Source of the DNA: Mycolicibacterium sarraceniae
Lineage (GTDB): Bacteria > Actinomycetota > Actinomycetes > Mycobacteriales > Mycobacteriaceae
DNA length: 64,000 bases
Reading direction: 5' to 3'
Assembly (NCBI RefSeq): GCF_010731875.1
Contig: NZ_AP022595.1
Coordinates: 4,402,001-4,466,000, forward strand
Part shown: in pieces, positions 23,755-32,692 of the stretch
Layout: each line of letters begins with the position of its first letter
How positions within the stretch are numbered: the first letter of the stretch is position 1
The notes under the pieces: generated by a model
Seen by the model: only the letters and a program-made list of their open reading frames with translations
Databases searched by the model: none
Told to the model about the DNA's origin: nothing
Made by a program: the position numbers and the translations under genes

Positions 23755-23973
23755 GACCACCTCGCCTGCGCCGGGCAGCCGCGGGTGACCGCAGCCAGGT
23801 CGACGGCGAGCCGGCTCAACGGCGTCAACGCCCACATCGGCTCGGCCGCGAAAAGCCAAGCCTTCCTTGCGGTTACCGCACAGCATCCCGAGATTGCGGC
23901 GATCGCCGACGCTGCCAACCCGATGGGCCGGATGGGCGACCCGGACGGGGACATCGCCCCGGCACCGGCCTAG
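23755..23973 (+). pseudogene. C-terminal remnant of a second short-chain dehydrogenase
   Basis: Within the 387-base gap between IclR and the acyl-CoA dehydrogenase, the plus strand reads GVNAHIGSAAKSQAFLAVTA, then NPMGRMGDPDGDIAPAPA and a stop. NPMGR-GDPxDIAPA is the conserved substrate-loop/C-terminal region of SDR enzymes (normally followed by a FLxSDxA segment, absent here). No start and no catalytic motif precede it. The remaining bases of the gap (23650-23754 and 23974-24036) show nothing else I can support. Confidence 0.6.
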
Positions 23974-24036
23974 GCTAGAGCCGATTGTCTCACTCCTCCT
24001 CCGCCCGGTACCTCGGCGGCATCGGTCGACTCGACG

Positions 24037-25248
24037 TCAGCGCAGCGGCAGACCGGTGAGCCGGCGGGCGATCACCAGCCGCTGAATTTCGCTGGTGCCC
24101 TCGAAGATCGTGAAGATCTTGGCGTCGCGGTGCATCCGCTCCACCGGGTAGTCGCGGGTGTAACCATTGCCGCCGAGGACCTGGATGGCCTCGTCGGTGA
24201 CGTACACCGCCGTCTCGCTGGCGTGCAGCTTGGCCATCGAACCCTCGGCCGAGGAGAACGGCTTGTTGTTGCGCTGCATCCAGCCGGCCCGCCAGACCAG
24301 CAGCCGGGAGGCGTCGATACGGCTCTTCATATCGGCAAGCTTGAATCCGATCGCCTGGAAGTCGCCGATCTTGCGGCCGAATTGCTCACGCTCGCAGGCA
24401 TATTCGAGGGCGTACTCGTAGGCCGCCCGAGCCACACCCAGCGCCATGGCGCCGACGACGGGCCGGGTGCGCTCGAAGGTCGCCATCGCCGCCTGGCCGG
24501 ATGTCCGCTGCCCTTCCCGCGCGCGGGCGATCCGCTGCTCGAAGCGCTCCATACCGCCCAGGATCAGGTTGCCCGGTATCCGCACGTTGTCCAGCACCAC
24601 CTCCGCGGTGTGCGAGGCCCGGATGCCGTGCTTGTTGAACTTCTGCCCCTGGGAGAACCCGGGCGTGTTCGGCGGAATGATGAAGGTGGCCTGACCGCGG
24701 GTGCCCAGTTCGGGGTCGACCGACGCGACCACGATGTGCACGTTGGCGATACCGCCGTTGGTGGCCCAGGTCTTGGTGCCGTTGAGCACCCACTCGTCGG
24801 TGGCTTGCTCGTAGCGGGCTCGGGTGCGCACCGAGCCGACGTCCGAGCCGGCACCGGGCTCTGAGGAACAGAACGCGGCCAGCAGCGGATCGCCCGGGGT
24901 ACCGAACATCGCGGGCAGCCACTCCCCGATCTGCTCGGGCGTGCCGTTAGCGGCCAGCGCGGCCGCGGCCAGTCCGGTACCGAGGATCGACAGCCCGATA
25001 CCGGCGTCGCCCCAGAACATTTCCTCGAACACCGTCAACATGCCGATGCCGGACGGCTCGACGGACATCTCGCCGAACAGCTCGGGGGTGTAGAGACCGA
25101 CCTTGGCAGCCTCCTGGATCAGCGGCCAAGGGGTTTCCTCGCGCTCATCCCATTCGGCGGCCGCGGGTCGCACGATCTCGGCGGCGAACTGGTGCACCCA
25201 ATCCCGGACAGTGGCGACTTCTTCTGACACTTCGAGGGAGAACGTCAT
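24037..25248 (-). CDS. acyl-CoA dehydrogenase
   Basis: FAD-dependent alpha,beta-desaturase of acyl-CoA, first step of beta-oxidation. The 403 residues (ATG at 25248) contain [17 protein letters not shown] and [13 protein letters not shown] from the FAD/substrate middle domain. The C-terminal signature is [20 protein letters not shown] then [11 protein letters not shown], with the family catalytic Glu region intact. It stands alone; a perfect 7-5-7 inverted repeat lies 83 bases upstream of its start, a candidate operator. The chain-length specificity cannot be read from sequence. Confidence 0.93.
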   Translation of the reverse strand: MTFSLEVSEEVATVRDWVHQFAAEIVRPAAAEWDEREETPWPLIQEAAKVGLYTPELFGEMSVEPSGIGMLTVFEEMFWGDAGIGLSILGTGLAAAALAANGTPEQIGEWLPAMFGTPGDPLLAAFCSSEPGAGSDVGSVRTRARYEQATDEWVLNGTKTWATNGGIANVHIVVASVDPELGTRGQATFIIPPNTPGFSQGQKFNKHGIRASHTAEVVLDNVRIPGNLILGGMERFEQRIARAREGQRTSGQAAMATFERTRPVVGAMALGVARAAYEYALEYACEREQFGRKIGDFQAIGFKLADMKSRIDASRLLVWRAGWMQRNNKPFSSAEGSMAKLHASETAVYVTDEAIQVLGGNGYTRDYPVERMHRDAKIFTIFEGTSEIQRLVIARRLTGLPLR

Positions 25249-25330
25249 GGCGGTGCAGCTCCGGATCAAGTCGTATCGCGTCGGCCGGCATCGGGTAACG
25301 ACAGCCAGACTGCAGTCGGCGGTAAAGTTC

Positions 25331-25349
25331 GTACAGTGAACGACTGTAC
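25331..25349. promoter_or_regulatory. candidate repressor operator upstream of the acyl-CoA dehydrogenase
   Basis: Perfect inverted repeat GTACAGT-gaacg-ACTGTAC. The 19-bp size and position (ending 83 bases before the start codon) are typical of TetR/GntR-class operators. The regulator is not known; IclR at 22924 is one neighbour. Confidence 0.6.
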
Positions 25350-25402
25350 ACCGAAGTTTGCCGAATGCCGCCTGCGATATCCGTCACACGCGCACGCCCA
25401 CC

Positions 25403-26242
25403 TCAGGCCGGCTGAGTGACGAAATCGATGAGTTCCTCGACCCGGCCGATCAGCTGCGGCTCCAGATCGGTCCAGTCCCGAACCGAGGAGCGGATGCGCT
25501 GCCAGGCCCTGGCGATATCGGCCTGATCTCGGTGCGGCCAGCCCAGCGCGTCGCAGATCCCGTGTTTCCACTCGACACTGCGCGGTACCGACGGCCACGC
25601 CGTCAGGCCCACCCGCTCCGGCTTGACGGCCTGCCAGATGTCGACGTAGGGATGCCCGACGACCAGGGTGTGCTCCCCGCCCGGCGCGCGCCGGACCGTC
25701 TCGGCGATCCGGGCCTCCTTCGATCCGGCCACCAGGTGATCGACCAGCACCCCGAGCCGGCGGCCCGGTGCGGGCTGGAACGACGCGACGATGCCGGCCA
25801 GGTCGTCGACGCCGCCGAGGTATTCCACGACGACGCCCTCGACCCGGAGGTCCTCACCCCATACCTGCTCGACGAGTTCGGCGTCGTGACGGCCCTCGAC
25901 GTAGATACGGCTGGCCAGCGCGACCTTGGCGCGGGTGTCGGCCACCTTCACCGAACCTGATTTGGTGCGCTGCGCTGCGGCGGGTGCCGACCGCCGCAGC
26001 GGCGTCAGGATCACCGGCTTGCCCTCGAACAAAAAGCCCGGGCCGAGCGGGAACACCCGCCGCCGTCCCCTGCGGTCCTCCAGTTCGACCCGGGAGCCTT
26101 CGACACCCACGACCGCGCCGACGAACCCCGACTGCGGGTCCTCGACGACCATTCCCAACTCCACGGCCTGTTCCGTCGAGCGGGACTTGCGGGAGTCGTG
26201 CGGATTGTTGGCCAGCACATCGGCGCCATAGCGATCAGCCAC
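25403..26242 (-). CDS. DUF3097 family protein
   Basis: A 279-residue conserved actinobacterial protein of unknown function. The middle carries ASRIYVEGRHDAELVEQVWG and RLGVLVDHLVAGSKEARIAE, which by eye resemble a TOPRIM-like fold (EGRHD and DHL acidic patches). The N-terminal third has VVEDPQSGFVGAVVG, a small beta-barrel-like stretch. The GTG at 26242 gives MADRYGADVLANNPHDSRKS. It is divergent from the serine hydrolase gene. TOPRIM similarity would suggest nucleic-acid work, but this is an inference. Confidence 0.85.
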   Translation of the reverse strand: MADRYGADVLANNPHDSRKSRSTEQAVELGMVVEDPQSGFVGAVVGVEGSRVELEDRRGRRRVFPLGPGFLFEGKPVILTPLRRSAPAAAQRTKSGSVKVADTRAKVALASRIYVEGRHDAELVEQVWGEDLRVEGVVVEYLGGVDDLAGIVASFQPAPGRRLGVLVDHLVAGSKEARIAETVRRAPGGEHTLVVGHPYVDIWQAVKPERVGLTAWPSVPRSVEWKHGICDALGWPHRDQADIARAWQRIRSSVRDWTDLEPQLIGRVEELIDFVTQPA

Positions 26243-26331
26243 CCGGCGATCGTATTGGCCGTCACGCCGAATGTGGCCGTGGCGCGCGGCGCGCCGGCAT
26301 ATCCTCCTGGTGAACACCGAAGGGCTCAATA

Positions 26332-27561
26332 GTGCTCAAAGTTGCAGTGCCGCCGGACTTGATGGGCGGCGACGTCGCCGAAGGTTACGGCAGAGTCGCC
26401 GATGCGTTCCGGGCGAACCTGGCCGCCGGCGCGGAAGTCGGCGCCGCCGTGGCCGTCTATCGGGATGGGGTCAAGGTCGTCGACCTGTGGGGCGGCTACC
26501 GCAACGGGCTGACGAAGGCGCCGTGGCAGCCCGACACCATGGTCAACATGTTCTCGACCACGAAGGGCGTCACGGCGCTGACGTTCGCGGTCGCGGTGTC
26601 CCGGGGCATGCTGTGCTACGACGCGAAAGTCGCTGACTACTGGCCGGAATTCGCCCACGCCGGCAAGGGCGACGTCACGGTCCGCCAACTGCTCGCACAC
26701 CAGGCCGGCCTACCGGCCCTCACCCCCAAGCCGACCCTTCGCGATGTCGCCGATCCCGAGCGGTTGGCCTCCATCCTGGCGGCACAGGCTCCGGCCTGGC
26801 CCGTCGGCGCCCGGCACGGCTATCACGCAATCACGTTGGGCTGGTATCAATCCGAGCTGATTCGCCGCACCGACCCGGCGGGCCGTACGGTGGGCCGGTT
26901 CCTGGCCGAGGAGATCGCCGCGCCGCTCGGTCTGGACCTGCACATCGGGCTGCCGGCCGACATCGATCGCAATCGCGTTGCGACCCTGTATCAGTGGAAG
27001 CGGGCCGAATGCCTGCTTCACCTGAAAGAGATGCCGGCCGGTTTCGCGATGGCCGCGCTCAATCCCGTCGGCCTTGCTGCTCGCAGCACTGGTCTGCCCG
27101 CCGATGTCAACCCCTGGGAAGGTGCCTACAACCGCGATGACGTCCGGGCGGTCGAGATACCGTCGAGCAACGGAATCGGCACAGCGAGATCGGTGGCCAA
27201 GTACTACGGCACCGCCGCGACCGGCGGCGACCAGATCGGCCTGAGTGCCGATGTCGTGTCGGCACTGGCCGCGCCGGCCGTCCCGCCCAGCGGGGGCCTG
27301 CGGGACAGGGTGCTCAACGTCACCACCAACTTCGCACTGGGCTTCTCAAAACCATTGCCGCAGTTCCGCTTCGGGTCCACCGACAAGGCTTTCGGCACAC
27401 CGGGCTTCGGCGGTTCATTCGGGTTCGCCGATCCCGACACCGGGATCGGATTCGCCTACGTGATGAACAAACTCGGATTCCACTTGTACAGCGATCCCCG
27501 CGAACTGGCCCTGCGGCAAGCGCTGATGCACGGCATTCTCGGGGGGCGCTCGCAGACGTGA
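26332..27561 (+). CDS. serine hydrolase, class C beta-lactamase/esterase family (LipP/EstB-like)
   Basis: The second PF00144-family protein in the window, 409 residues. Ser-Lys catalytic pair in STTK at 75-78; the tyrosine motif is in HGYHAITLGW; LLAHQAGLPAL lies between. EstB-type sequence VYRDGVKVVDLWGGY is typical of the mycobacterial esterase subgroup. No signal peptide. GTG start; an AGGG-type ribosome site lies about 10 bases upstream. It shares little beyond the motifs with the hydrolase at 6157, so it is not a recent duplicate. Confidence 0.9.
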   Translation: MLKVAVPPDLMGGDVAEGYGRVADAFRANLAAGAEVGAAVAVYRDGVKVVDLWGGYRNGLTKAPWQPDTMVNMFSTTKGVTALTFAVAVSRGMLCYDAKVADYWPEFAHAGKGDVTVRQLLAHQAGLPALTPKPTLRDVADPERLASILAAQAPAWPVGARHGYHAITLGWYQSELIRRTDPAGRTVGRFLAEEIAAPLGLDLHIGLPADIDRNRVATLYQWKRAECLLHLKEMPAGFAMAALNPVGLAARSTGLPADVNPWEGAYNRDDVRAVEIPSSNGIGTARSVAKYYGTAATGGDQIGLSADVVSALAAPAVPPSGGLRDRVLNVTTNFALGFSKPLPQFRFGSTDKAFGTPGFGGSFGFADPDTGIGFAYVMNKLGFHLYSDPRELALRQALMHGILGGRSQT

Positions 27562-27567
27562 CCTCCG

Positions 27568-27828
27568 CGCGTCAGTCGGCCGGACTGTGCCGATCTCCGG
27601 GTGGTGAAAGAGCCGCTCGCGCGACTCGAACCCCTCAATACTGTGGCGTTGCCACCCGGCCCGGAATGCGGGGCTGACATCCGACAGGCGCGCAACAAGA
27701 TCTGCTAAGACGGGATCGCCCAGACGCGAACCGATTTCGGCGCGGAACTCAGCCAGAAAGCGCTGACTGGTGAGCTCCCAGTCAGCGAGCAAAGCCCGCA
27801 CCGTCGCATCGTCTGCGAGGCGATCCAC
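27568..27828 (-). pseudogene. fragment of an XRE/MmyB-type regulator
   Basis: The minus-strand frame reads [20 protein letters not shown], then LVARLSDVSPAFRAGWQRHS and RERLFHHPEIGTVR, the ligand-binding (MmyB) domain of helix-turn-helix regulators. The XRE DNA-binding half is missing and the frame drifts into sequence antisense to the serine hydrolase. No other gene is visible in the 431-base gap 27562-27992; the stretch 27830-27992 looks non-coding. Confidence 0.6.
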
Positions 27829-27992
27829 CGTGCCGGCGCGATCGCAGGGGCCGCGAGGTGGGCCCGGGATGCAGGAAATGCTCTATCCGACATCATTTTT
27901 GAAGGGTCGCGGTCTCGGAACGCGATGTCGATGCCGTCCGCCCAGCCTGAAGACAACGCTGGGCCTGGGCGCGTCAGAGCACCCCGCTCAGC

Positions 27993-29045
27993 TCAGCTCT
28001 GCTGCGGGACGCTGGCCGACGACGAGGTGACCTCGTCGATGACGGCGTGGATGAAGCGCATCTTCTCCAGGACGGGCACCGGCAGCACGAACGGGTAGAG
28101 ATCGTCCTTGCCCATCGACCGGTTCACCATGTTCAGCGACCAGGACAACGGCAACCACATCTCGATCATGTTGTCGAACCCACTGGGCCCCAACACTCTT
28201 CGCTCGTAGGTCGCGTTAGCCGAGGCCAGCCCGAAGGCCGCGGCGGTGTCCAGGGTGTCCCGGATGTGCAGGTAGTGCGCGAACGTCTCGGCCCAGTCTT
28301 CGGCGGGATGCATGGTGGCGTAGGACGAGACGTAGTTCTTCTTCCAGCCGGCGGGCGGGCCCTCGTTGTAGTGACGGTCCAGCGCCGCCTGGTAGTCGGC
28401 GTCGGGATCGCCGAACAGTTCGGTGAACCGCTGCAGATGCGTCGGCGCGGTACCGACCAGCCGATAGAAGTAGTAGTGGCCGATCTCGTGGCGGAAATGG
28501 CCCAGCAGGGTGCGATACGGCTCGTCCATAGACGTGCGCAGCTGCTCACGGCGCACATCATCGCCCTCGGCGAGATCCAGGGTGATCACGCCGTTGTCGT
28601 GGCCGGTGAACACCTTCTCCTTCGCGCTGGACAACAAATCGAAGGTCAGCCCGTACGTCGGATCCTCGTCGCGGCCGACGATCGGCAGCTTGAGCTCGTG
28701 CAGCTCGGCGATCAGGCGCCGCTTGGCCTGCTCGGCCAGGGCGAACGCCGACATCGCGGTGGTGTCGTCGTCATCGGGCCGGGTGCGGGTGAGCCGGCAC
28801 GACGTGCACAGCTGGCGGACCGGCTCCACCTTGACCAGCCAATTACATTCGGCCAGATAGAGATTTGCACACAACTGGTAGTCGGCAGCGTCGACGGACC
28901 CACCATGCTCGCTGCCCTCGCCAGAGGCGATCACCAGAAACGCCATGTCGTCCAAAGAGAATCCGAGCCTGCTTCCGCAGGACAGACAGACCGAGTTCTC
29001 GAAGGCCAGATGCTGGCCGCAGTTGGGGCAGATGAAGTCACGCAT
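27993..29045 (-). CDS. zinc-ribbon putative metallopeptidase (DUF2248/PF10005-type)
   Basis: A 350-residue protein. The N-terminal zinc ribbon has Cys6-x2-Cys9 and Cys20-x2-Cys23, then a second CxxC in [10 protein letters not shown]. The peptidase motif is HEIGH at 186-190, with a likely third ligand downstream in [12 protein letters not shown]. Substrate unknown. The ATG at 29045 overlaps the transglutaminase stop by eight bases, so it is the fourth gene of the operon that starts at 36046. The HExxH zincin core beside two transglutaminase-fold enzymes and an ATP-grasp points to peptide or protein modification (inference). A longer start at 29264 would lie inside the upstream gene. Confidence 0.87.
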   Translation of the reverse strand: MRDFICPNCGQHLAFENSVCLSCGSRLGFSLDDMAFLVIASGEGSEHGGSVDAADYQLCANLYLAECNWLVKVEPVRQLCTSCRLTRTRPDDDDTTAMSAFALAEQAKRRLIAELHELKLPIVGRDEDPTYGLTFDLLSSAKEKVFTGHDNGVITLDLAEGDDVRREQLRTSMDEPYRTLLGHFRHEIGHYYFYRLVGTAPTHLQRFTELFGDPDADYQAALDRHYNEGPPAGWKKNYVSSYATMHPAEDWAETFAHYLHIRDTLDTAAAFGLASANATYERRVLGPSGFDNMIEMWLPLSWSLNMVNRSMGKDDLYPFVLPVPVLEKMRFIHAVIDEVTSSSASVPQQS

Positions 29046-29946
29046 GTAGCACGCCCTCGTCGTAGGGTGCGACGTCGACCGAGACGTCGATGGCGCTCCG
29101 CTCGGAATCGGTGTAGATGATGCCGCGCAGCGGCGGGATATCGGCGTAGTCGCGACCCCAGCCCACGGTGATGTAACGCTCGTCGACCAAGTTGTCGTTG
29201 GTGGGATCAAGCCCGAGCCATTCGTTTTGCGGAGTCCACACCGCGGCCCAGGCATGGGTGGCATCCACGCCGTACATCCGTTCCTTTCCCGGCGGCGGGT
29301 CGGTGGCGAGGTATCCCGACACGTAGCTCGCCGCCAATCCGTTGGCGCGCAGGCAGGCGATAGCCAGCCGAGCGAAGTCTTGACATACCCCTTCCCGGGC
29401 GTGCAAAACCTCGCTCACCAGTGTGGACACCGTGGTAGACCCGGATTTGTAGGTGAAGTCGGAAAAGATCCGGGCATTGAGGTCGCGGAGGACTTCGACC
29501 AGTGGTCGGCCCGGGGTGAAACTCGGTGCGGCGAAGTCCCTTACTGCGTCGGTGATTTCGGGTGGACGAAGATCGAGGGTGAATTCCGAAGCCAGGGCCC
29601 CGTTGTGGCCGACCGGGCGAATCGCTTCCCACGGCGCCAGCGCCCAGCCCGCCTGGTAGAGCTCGGCGGGCGGCGGATCGACTTCCACGACGGAGCGGCT
29701 GGTCACGGTCAGGGCGTCGTGGCGTTCGGTGATGTGGAAGTAGGAGCTGATGTTGCCGTACACATCGCGGCTGGTGGAGCGATCGGCGGGCACCGGATCG
29801 ATATCGAGTTCATAGGACAGGCACCGTTGCCCGACCGTATCGCGCGGGGTGAGGTGCCCGCGGCCGTAGGAACTGGTCACCACGTCGGAGTAGCTGTACT
29901 CCGTGCGATGGGTGACGCGGTACGCCCTGGTGCCGGTCGAACTCAT
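29038..29946 (-). CDS. transglutaminase-like cysteine protease-fold protein
   Basis: 302 residues with an N-terminal bacterial transglutaminase domain (RVTHRTEYSYSDVVTSSYGR) and a catalytic core. The triad is readable: Cys188 in REGVCQDFARLAI, His231 in DATHAWAAVW and Asp247 in WLGLDPTND. Such proteins may act as proteases, amidases or transamidases. The ATG overlaps the stop of the ATP-grasp gene as ATGA. Homologue: Rv2569c. Third gene of the four-gene operon. Confidence 0.9.
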   Translation of the reverse strand: MSSTGTRAYRVTHRTEYSYSDVVTSSYGRGHLTPRDTVGQRCLSYELDIDPVPADRSTSRDVYGNISSYFHITERHDALTVTSRSVVEVDPPPAELYQAGWALAPWEAIRPVGHNGALASEFTLDLRPPEITDAVRDFAAPSFTPGRPLVEVLRDLNARIFSDFTYKSGSTTVSTLVSEVLHAREGVCQDFARLAIACLRANGLAASYVSGYLATDPPPGKERMYGVDATHAWAAVWTPQNEWLGLDPTNDNLVDERYITVGWGRDYADIPPLRGIIYTDSERSAIDVSVDVAPYDEGVLHA

Positions 29947-32612
29947 GGCATGACCCGGCGCTGATCGGGTCCCCACAGTGGCTGCATGTCACCGGGCAGC
30001 GACAGCTGGGCGCGGGTGATGACATCGGAGAGATCGCGCAGCGCGTTGTGTATCCAGTCCAGCAGCTTGTCGAGTTCGGCGCGGCGACCTTCGGCGTCGA
30101 CCACCTCGAGGTCCGCCGGATTCAGCCGGCGCAGCCGCGTGCTGACCTCGTCGACCAGCCGCTCCGGTCGCGACGAGCCCGACGCGCCGGGCAGCGCACG
30201 CAAATTCGAACGCAGCCGTTCCAACTGGTAGACCAGCGATCTTGGGTTCTCCCCGTCGAACAGCACGAGGTCGGCCACAGCCGCCACACTAACCTTGCCC
30301 AGGTTGCGCCTGCGGTAGATCACCGAGGACTCACACACCACCAGAGCGGACTCGGTGATGGTCTGTTCGGCTCCCGCGCCGCGCTCGATGGTCAGCGTGG
30401 CGCGCAGCAGCGCCGACAAGGCCAGCCCGCGCTCGATGCGCTTGCCGATGTCCATCAGAGTCCAGCCGGCATCGTGCACCATCGACTCGGCGGCCACCCC
30501 CGACAGCGCCAGCATGCCGGCCAGCGTCTGCTGCTGTGCCGTGGCCAGCTGCGTATCGTCGGCGACCAGGGCACCGCGTTGCGGGCTGGGCGGTGCGGCC
30601 GCCGGCTCGGCCAGCGCACGTTCGACGCCGCCGAGCACCATCCAGGTGTCGTTGGACATCTGGTCGCGTACCGACCGGGCGGCCAGGGCCAGCCGCTCGA
30701 CGGATTGGGCCAGCGATCCCGCGCGCCGCCGATCGACCGTAAGCGACCACAGCGTGCGCTGGGCGCTGGCCACCGCATCGGCGTAGCTCCCAGTCGCCTC
30801 GGTGTCAGTCCCGGTCAGCGCACCCAGCGCCGCCAGCAGAACCGGCACGCACTCACTGCCCGCCATGTCCTGGCGGTAGCGGTACTCGTGATAACGCTCG
30901 CGGGTCACGATCAACAGGCGGGCCAGGTTCTCGGTCCGTTCGCCATAGCGGCCCATCCAGAACAGGTCCGACAGCACCCGTGGCGAGCTGATGAATCGGG
31001 TGCCGCTGGGCAGCTCCACTGGCGGCACGGTGAGCGTGTCGGTCATCGCCCTGGCGGGTGGGCGCACCCAAATATCTTTTGCTGCAACGCTTTTCAGCTT
31101 GTACGCAGCATTGCCGGACGCCAGCACGTAGCCGAGCCCGCCGATCATCGGCGCATACCCGCCGCGCTGCGACACCGTGAACAACCGCAGACCTACGCTG
31201 GCCGCCGACAACCCGCCCGAATAGTGGTCGGTGGGCGCGGAGGAGAACTGCGGCAGCTCCTGGCCGACCCACTCCCCGGGGTTCGCCTCGATCCGGGCGG
31301 CCAGCTCACTGCGCTCTGCCGATGACAAGGCCGGACCCACGATGGTGTCGCCGCCGACCGTCGACTTGATCAGCAGTGAGCTCAGCCGTGCCAGCAGGTG
31401 TGAACGCTCCCGCTCGAACCCACCCCAGTACAGCTGCGGGGTGTCCAGCAGCGGCTTCTCCCCCAGTAGACGATCGGCCAACTGAGGCAGAAAGCGTTGC
31501 AGCCCAGGGCTTTCCAGAATTCCAGCGCCAAGTGTGTTGACCACCGTCACCGCACCGCGACGCTGCATCTCGACCAGGCCGACCACACCAAGGCGCGAGT
31601 CGGGCCGCAGGTCGAGCGGGTCGGCGTAGTCGGCGTCGACGCGGCGCAGCACCACGTCCACCCGCTTGAGCGTGCCCAGCGAACGCATCCACAGCTTGCC
31701 GTCGCGCACCACCAGATCTGCGCTCTCCACCAGCGGGAAGCCCAGCGCCGATGCCAGATAGGCCTGATCGAATGCGGTTTCGGAGTGGATACCGGGGCTC
31801 AGGATCACGACCACCGGATCCTCGGCGGCCTCGGGCGCGGCCTCGATGAGCGCCAGCCGCAGCGCCTGGGCGAACGGCGACGCCGGCCGCGGGCCGATGC
31901 GCTCGTAGACGTCGGGCACCGCATGGGCCACCACCCGGCGATCGGCCAGCGCATACCCGGCACCCGACGGCGCCTGCGCCCAGTCTGCGTTGACCACGAA
32001 CCGCGCATCCGCGTTGCGGCTGATATCGCAGCCGAGCATGAATAGCTGATGGCGGCCCGGATTCTCGATACCGCGCGCGGCCCGGATATAGCCGGGGTGG
32101 CCGAACAGCAGCTGCGGCGGCAGAATTCCGCTGGTGATCGCCCGGCGCTCGCCGTACAAATCGGTCAGTACCCCGTCCAGGATGCGGGACCGTTGCACCA
32201 CACCGGCTTCCAGCGTCTCCCAGTCCGAGGCACTCAGCAGCAGCGGCAGGCCATCCAGATGCCACGGGCCGGGCAACGCGATGCCCTGGCCATTGGTGAC
32301 GGCCTCCCCTTCGTGATCCACTTCGATGTAGGTGATGCCATCGTTGTCGACGAGCCCGCGCACCACCCGGCGTAACCGGTCCAGTCCCGCGCGACCTCGC
32401 CCGCCGATGAGATCACCGAGCTCCTGCCATGACGGCCGGACGGCGCCGGTGGCGTCGACGAACTCGTCGTAGCCGGTGCCGCCGAATGCGCCCGCCCCGG
32501 CACGCAGGTCGAAGAGCGTGTCCTGAGCGCGGGCGGCACCATATCCCGCCAGCAACCGGTCGGGGTCAGGGCTGGGGCGGGTCAAGCCAGAACCGGCGGC
32601 CGACAGCGACAC
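29943..32612 (-). CDS. circularly permuted ATP-grasp / alpha-E domain fusion protein
   Basis: 889 residues combining two domains. Residues about 1-520 match the circularly permuted ATP-grasp (DUF404/DUF407) type, with NAGVVQRSRILDG-like LEAGVVQRSRILDGVLTDLY, RFVVNADWAQAP and VVILSPGIHSETAFDQAYLA. Residues about 560-889 are the all-helical alpha-E domain (DUF403), starting SPRVLSDLFWMGRYGERTEN. The homologue Rv2567 has the same fusion. Comparative work on amidoligases (Iyer, Aravind and colleagues) predicted that such proteins ligate amino acids or modify peptides together with the transglutaminase partners found here. Substrate unknown. Second gene of the operon. Confidence 0.9.
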   Translation of the reverse strand: MSLSAAGSGLTRPSPDPDRLLAGYGAARAQDTLFDLRAGAGAFGGTGYDEFVDATGAVRPSWQELGDLIGGRGRAGLDRLRRVVRGLVDNDGITYIEVDHEGEAVTNGQGIALPGPWHLDGLPLLLSASDWETLEAGVVQRSRILDGVLTDLYGERRAITSGILPPQLLFGHPGYIRAARGIENPGRHQLFMLGCDISRNADARFVVNADWAQAPSGAGYALADRRVVAHAVPDVYERIGPRPASPFAQALRLALIEAAPEAAEDPVVVILSPGIHSETAFDQAYLASALGFPLVESADLVVRDGKLWMRSLGTLKRVDVVLRRVDADYADPLDLRPDSRLGVVGLVEMQRRGAVTVVNTLGAGILESPGLQRFLPQLADRLLGEKPLLDTPQLYWGGFERERSHLLARLSSLLIKSTVGGDTIVGPALSSAERSELAARIEANPGEWVGQELPQFSSAPTDHYSGGLSAASVGLRLFTVSQRGGYAPMIGGLGYVLASGNAAYKLKSVAAKDIWVRPPARAMTDTLTVPPVELPSGTRFISSPRVLSDLFWMGRYGERTENLARLLIVTRERYHEYRYRQDMAGSECVPVLLAALGALTGTDTEATGSYADAVASAQRTLWSLTVDRRRAGSLAQSVERLALAARSVRDQMSNDTWMVLGGVERALAEPAAAPPSPQRGALVADDTQLATAQQQTLAGMLALSGVAAESMVHDAGWTLMDIGKRIERGLALSALLRATLTIERGAGAEQTITESALVVCESSVIYRRRNLGKVSVAAVADLVLFDGENPRSLVYQLERLRSNLRALPGASGSSRPERLVDEVSTRLRRLNPADLEVVDAEGRRAELDKLLDWIHNALRDLSDVITRAQLSLPGDMQPLWGPDQRRVMP

Positions 32613-32692
32613 GGCCCACCTCCTGACTGAAGTATTCCTGCAAACCTACGAGAATGGCCTGCCCCGGCCACATTCGGGGTCGGCCTTATCCA

